A stretch of DNA of 8,141 nucleotides from Gammaproteobacteria bacterium. GTDB taxonomy: Bacteria; Pseudomonadota; Gammaproteobacteria; Enterobacterales; Alteromonadaceae. Position numbers and translations under genes: made by a program. The notes beneath the pieces were generated by a model. It had not been told where the DNA came from. It saw only the letters and a program-made list of their open reading frames with translations, and ran no database searches. Numbering within the stretch: the stretch's first letter is position 1; each line of letters begins with the position of its first letter. The stretch is taken from assembly GCA_027484495.1 (NCBI GenBank), contig JAIXSW010000007.1, forward strand, positions 1-8,141, written 5' to 3'. Positions 7,176 to 8,141 of the stretch are shown one piece after another.

Positions 7176-7227
7176 GTCTCCATGATGGGTAGGCAGGACC
7201 TTTGCGTGGTCAAGGCGATTACTTCCA

Positions 7228-7256
7228 GTTTTAAACTTAACCGACTATTGATGCAA
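7228..7256 (-). promoter_or_regulatory. Candidate promoter of the UDG-like gene
   Basis: Reading the minus strand, TTGCAT (7251-7256) and TAAAAC (7228-7233) are exactly 17 bases apart, with 3 and 4 matches to the sigma70 -35 and -10. The -35 is only a few bases from the inner end of the right repeat, so the gene carries its own promoter between the repeats. The expected leader is about 60 bases. Confidence 0.35.
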
Positions 7257-7259
7257 CTG

Positions 7260-7488
7260 CCCGTTGGAGCGAGCCGTCTGAAAATTGTTGGCCAAGGTTT
7301 TAAGGCGCAGAGTGTTTGAGCGCGGCGACGCTAGCGGCGCGCGAGTTGCTGCGCCGCCTTGGACGACAACTTTTCAGACGGGCTTTCGAGCGGAACCGGG
7401 CTTGCTTTTTCTTTGGTTACTTTCTTTTGGCAACGCAAAAGAAAGTAACTCACCGTCAGGTGAATTCTTTGCTAGACGGTCTCGCCGC
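7260..7488 (-). repeat. Right copy of the inverted, structured ~229-base repeat
   Basis: Same element as at 6298-6526, opposite orientation, with the outer edge facing trkA. The 14-base stem is perfect here (7416-7429 with 7436-7449, loop GCAACG), and the 5-base TCACC/GGTGA stem is kept. The long hairpin has an outer stem CCGTCTGAAAA/TTTTCAGACGG (7274-7284, 7371-7381), then CCAAGG/CCTTGG (7292-7297, 7357-7362), an inner stem GGCGCAG/CTGCGCC (7304-7310, 7349-7355) and a GC-rich tip around CGCTAGCG (7329-7336). In element orientation the unpaired segments AACTCGC, GCTCAAACAC and TTAAAACC are identical to the left copy, although the inner stem sequence differs. Short open frames across it are judged non-coding. 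Confidence 0.9.
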
Positions 7489-7532
7489 TACAACGAAAAC
7501 TTATTTCATTTAACAACGGCCAGAGGCAAAGG

Positions 7533-7565
7533 TAAAAACAAAGTGCCGCTGACCGCGCCCGGTCA
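7533..7565 (-). terminator. Possible trkA terminator
   Basis: On the minus strand TGACCG (7560-7565) pairs with CGGTCA (7550-7555) around a 4-base loop; the trkA stop TGA begins the hairpin. A TTTTT run follows (7533-7537), but about 12 bases after the stem, too far for a classic intrinsic terminator. Weak call. Confidence 0.3.
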
Positions 7566-8141
7566 AAGGAAAAACGCACTGACCTGGAACAACCGTTCCA
7601 CTTCACCGATGTGCTTTTTGTCGACCAAAAACAAAATCACGTGGTCGTCGGTTTCGATGACGATATTGTCGTGGGCGATCAACACCTCTTCGCCGCGCAC
7701 AATAGCGCCGATAGTGCAGCCTGGTGGCAGTTTCACTTTGCCGATGGTCTGGCCGACCACTTTAGAGGTGGTGCTGTCGCCGTGGGCAATGGCTTCGATG
7801 GCTTCTGCCGCGCCACGGCGTAGTGAGTAAACGTTGACAATATCACCACGCCGCACGTGGGTCAGCAGCGCTGAAATGGTCGCTTGTTGTGGCGATACGG
7901 CGATATCGATTTCGCCGCCTTGTAGCAGGTCAACATAAGCGCTGCGTTTAATCAGCACCATGGTTTTTTGCGCGCCCATCCGTTTGGCCAGCATTGCCGA
8001 CATAATGTTGGCTTCGTCGTCATTGGTCACGGCGAGGAATACATCCACTTCGTCGATGCTTTCTTCCTGTAACAGCTCCGGATCTGAGGCGTCGCCGGCA
8101 TAAACCACAGTGTTTTCCAGCGCGCTGGATAAATACTCGGC
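7563..8141 (-). CDS. trkA: Trk potassium uptake protein TrkA (C-terminal part, cut by window edge)
   Basis: TrkA is the peripheral, NAD(H)-binding regulatory subunit on the cytoplasmic face of the TrkH/TrkG potassium transporter. The visible 192 residues correspond to roughly the last 42 percent of the usual 458, and the frame is open to the right edge. They contain the later part of the second RCK/TrkA-N Rossmann domain (VVYAGDASDPELL, DVFLAVTNDDEANIMSAMLAKRMGA, GEIDIAVSPQQATISALLTHVRRG), then the TrkA-C domain (SKVVGQTIGKVKLPPG, GAIVRGEEVLIAHDN, DDHVILFLVDKK). The ending VERLFQVSAFFL is nearly that of E. coli TrkA (FQPSPFFL). The GxGxxG glycines of this second domain lie beyond the edge. 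In relatives trkA is the last gene after def, fmt and rsmB, so those genes are expected to the right. The frame is intact, and the nearby repeat ends about 75 bases beyond the stop. Confidence 0.96.
   Translation of the reverse strand, partial: AEYLSSALENTVVYAGDASDPELLQEESIDEVDVFLAVTNDDEANIMSAMLAKRMGAQKTMVLIKRSAYVDLLQGGEIDIAVSPQQATISALLTHVRRGDIVNVYSLRRGAAEAIEAIAHGDSTTSKVVGQTIGKVKLPPGCTIGAIVRGEEVLIAHDNIVIETDDHVILFLVDKKHIGEVERLFQVSAFFL

Noticed and set aside
7173..7197. Hairpin in the leader of the UDG-like gene that could hide its ribosome site
   Set aside because: On the mRNA strand the 7-base stem has a C-A mismatch and an 11-base loop; too weak to claim control of translation.
6298..7488. 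Insertion sequence or composite transposon
   Set aside because: The inverted repeats are present, but no transposase frame lies inside the element or within either repeat; the only gene is the UDG-like one.
7285..7830. Plus-strand open frame of about 181 codons spanning the right repeat and the trkA end
   Set aside because: Half is repeat sequence and half is antisense to trkA; the composite is not plausible as a gene.

Overview
The window looks like a chromosomal segment of a gammaproteobacterium. FadB, FadA, Slt, PepQ and TrkA all read as full-strength gammaproteobacterial orthologues. Sequence style and gene order suggest the Aeromonadales (Aeromonas/Tolumonas-like), but that placement is from recall of protein sequences, not from a search.

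Layout. On the left, the minus strand carries the fatty-acid beta-oxidation operon fadBA: fadB is complete (587-2740) and fadA runs off the left edge. A 174-base divergent region (2741-2914) with a candidate FadR operator and an imperfect palindrome separates it from slt on the plus strand (2915-4831), a periplasmic lytic transglycosylase. Slt ends in a strong hairpin whose loop holds the stop codon. It is followed at once by pepQ (4898-6220), the Xaa-Pro dipeptidase. In E. coli, fadBA and pepQ are direct divergent neighbours, so slt appears to sit inside an otherwise conserved fadBA/pepQ arrangement. At the right edge the minus strand carries the C-terminal part of trkA (7563 to the edge), the NAD-binding gating subunit of Trk potassium uptake.

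Between pepQ and trkA lies an accessory island (about 6298-7488). One AT-rich minus-strand gene for a uracil-DNA-glycosylase-superfamily-like protein (6527-7162) is framed by two copies of a roughly 229-base repeat in inverted orientation. Each copy has the same internal plan: an outer part with a 14-base-stem hairpin and an inner part that folds into a long composite hairpin. The gene's stop codon touches the inner end of one copy, and its likely promoter touches the inner end of the other. Base-paired stems differ between the copies but still pair, while three unpaired segments are identical, which points to a conserved folded structure. This repeat-gene-repeat unit is the most unusual thing in the window. 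No transposase, integrase, CRISPR array, tRNA or rRNA was seen.

The core genes are unrelated housekeeping functions: lipid catabolism, peptidoglycan turnover, dipeptide hydrolysis and K+ transport. The island looks acquired. Its protein may act in DNA repair or on modified DNA, but that role is inferred only from weak family motifs.
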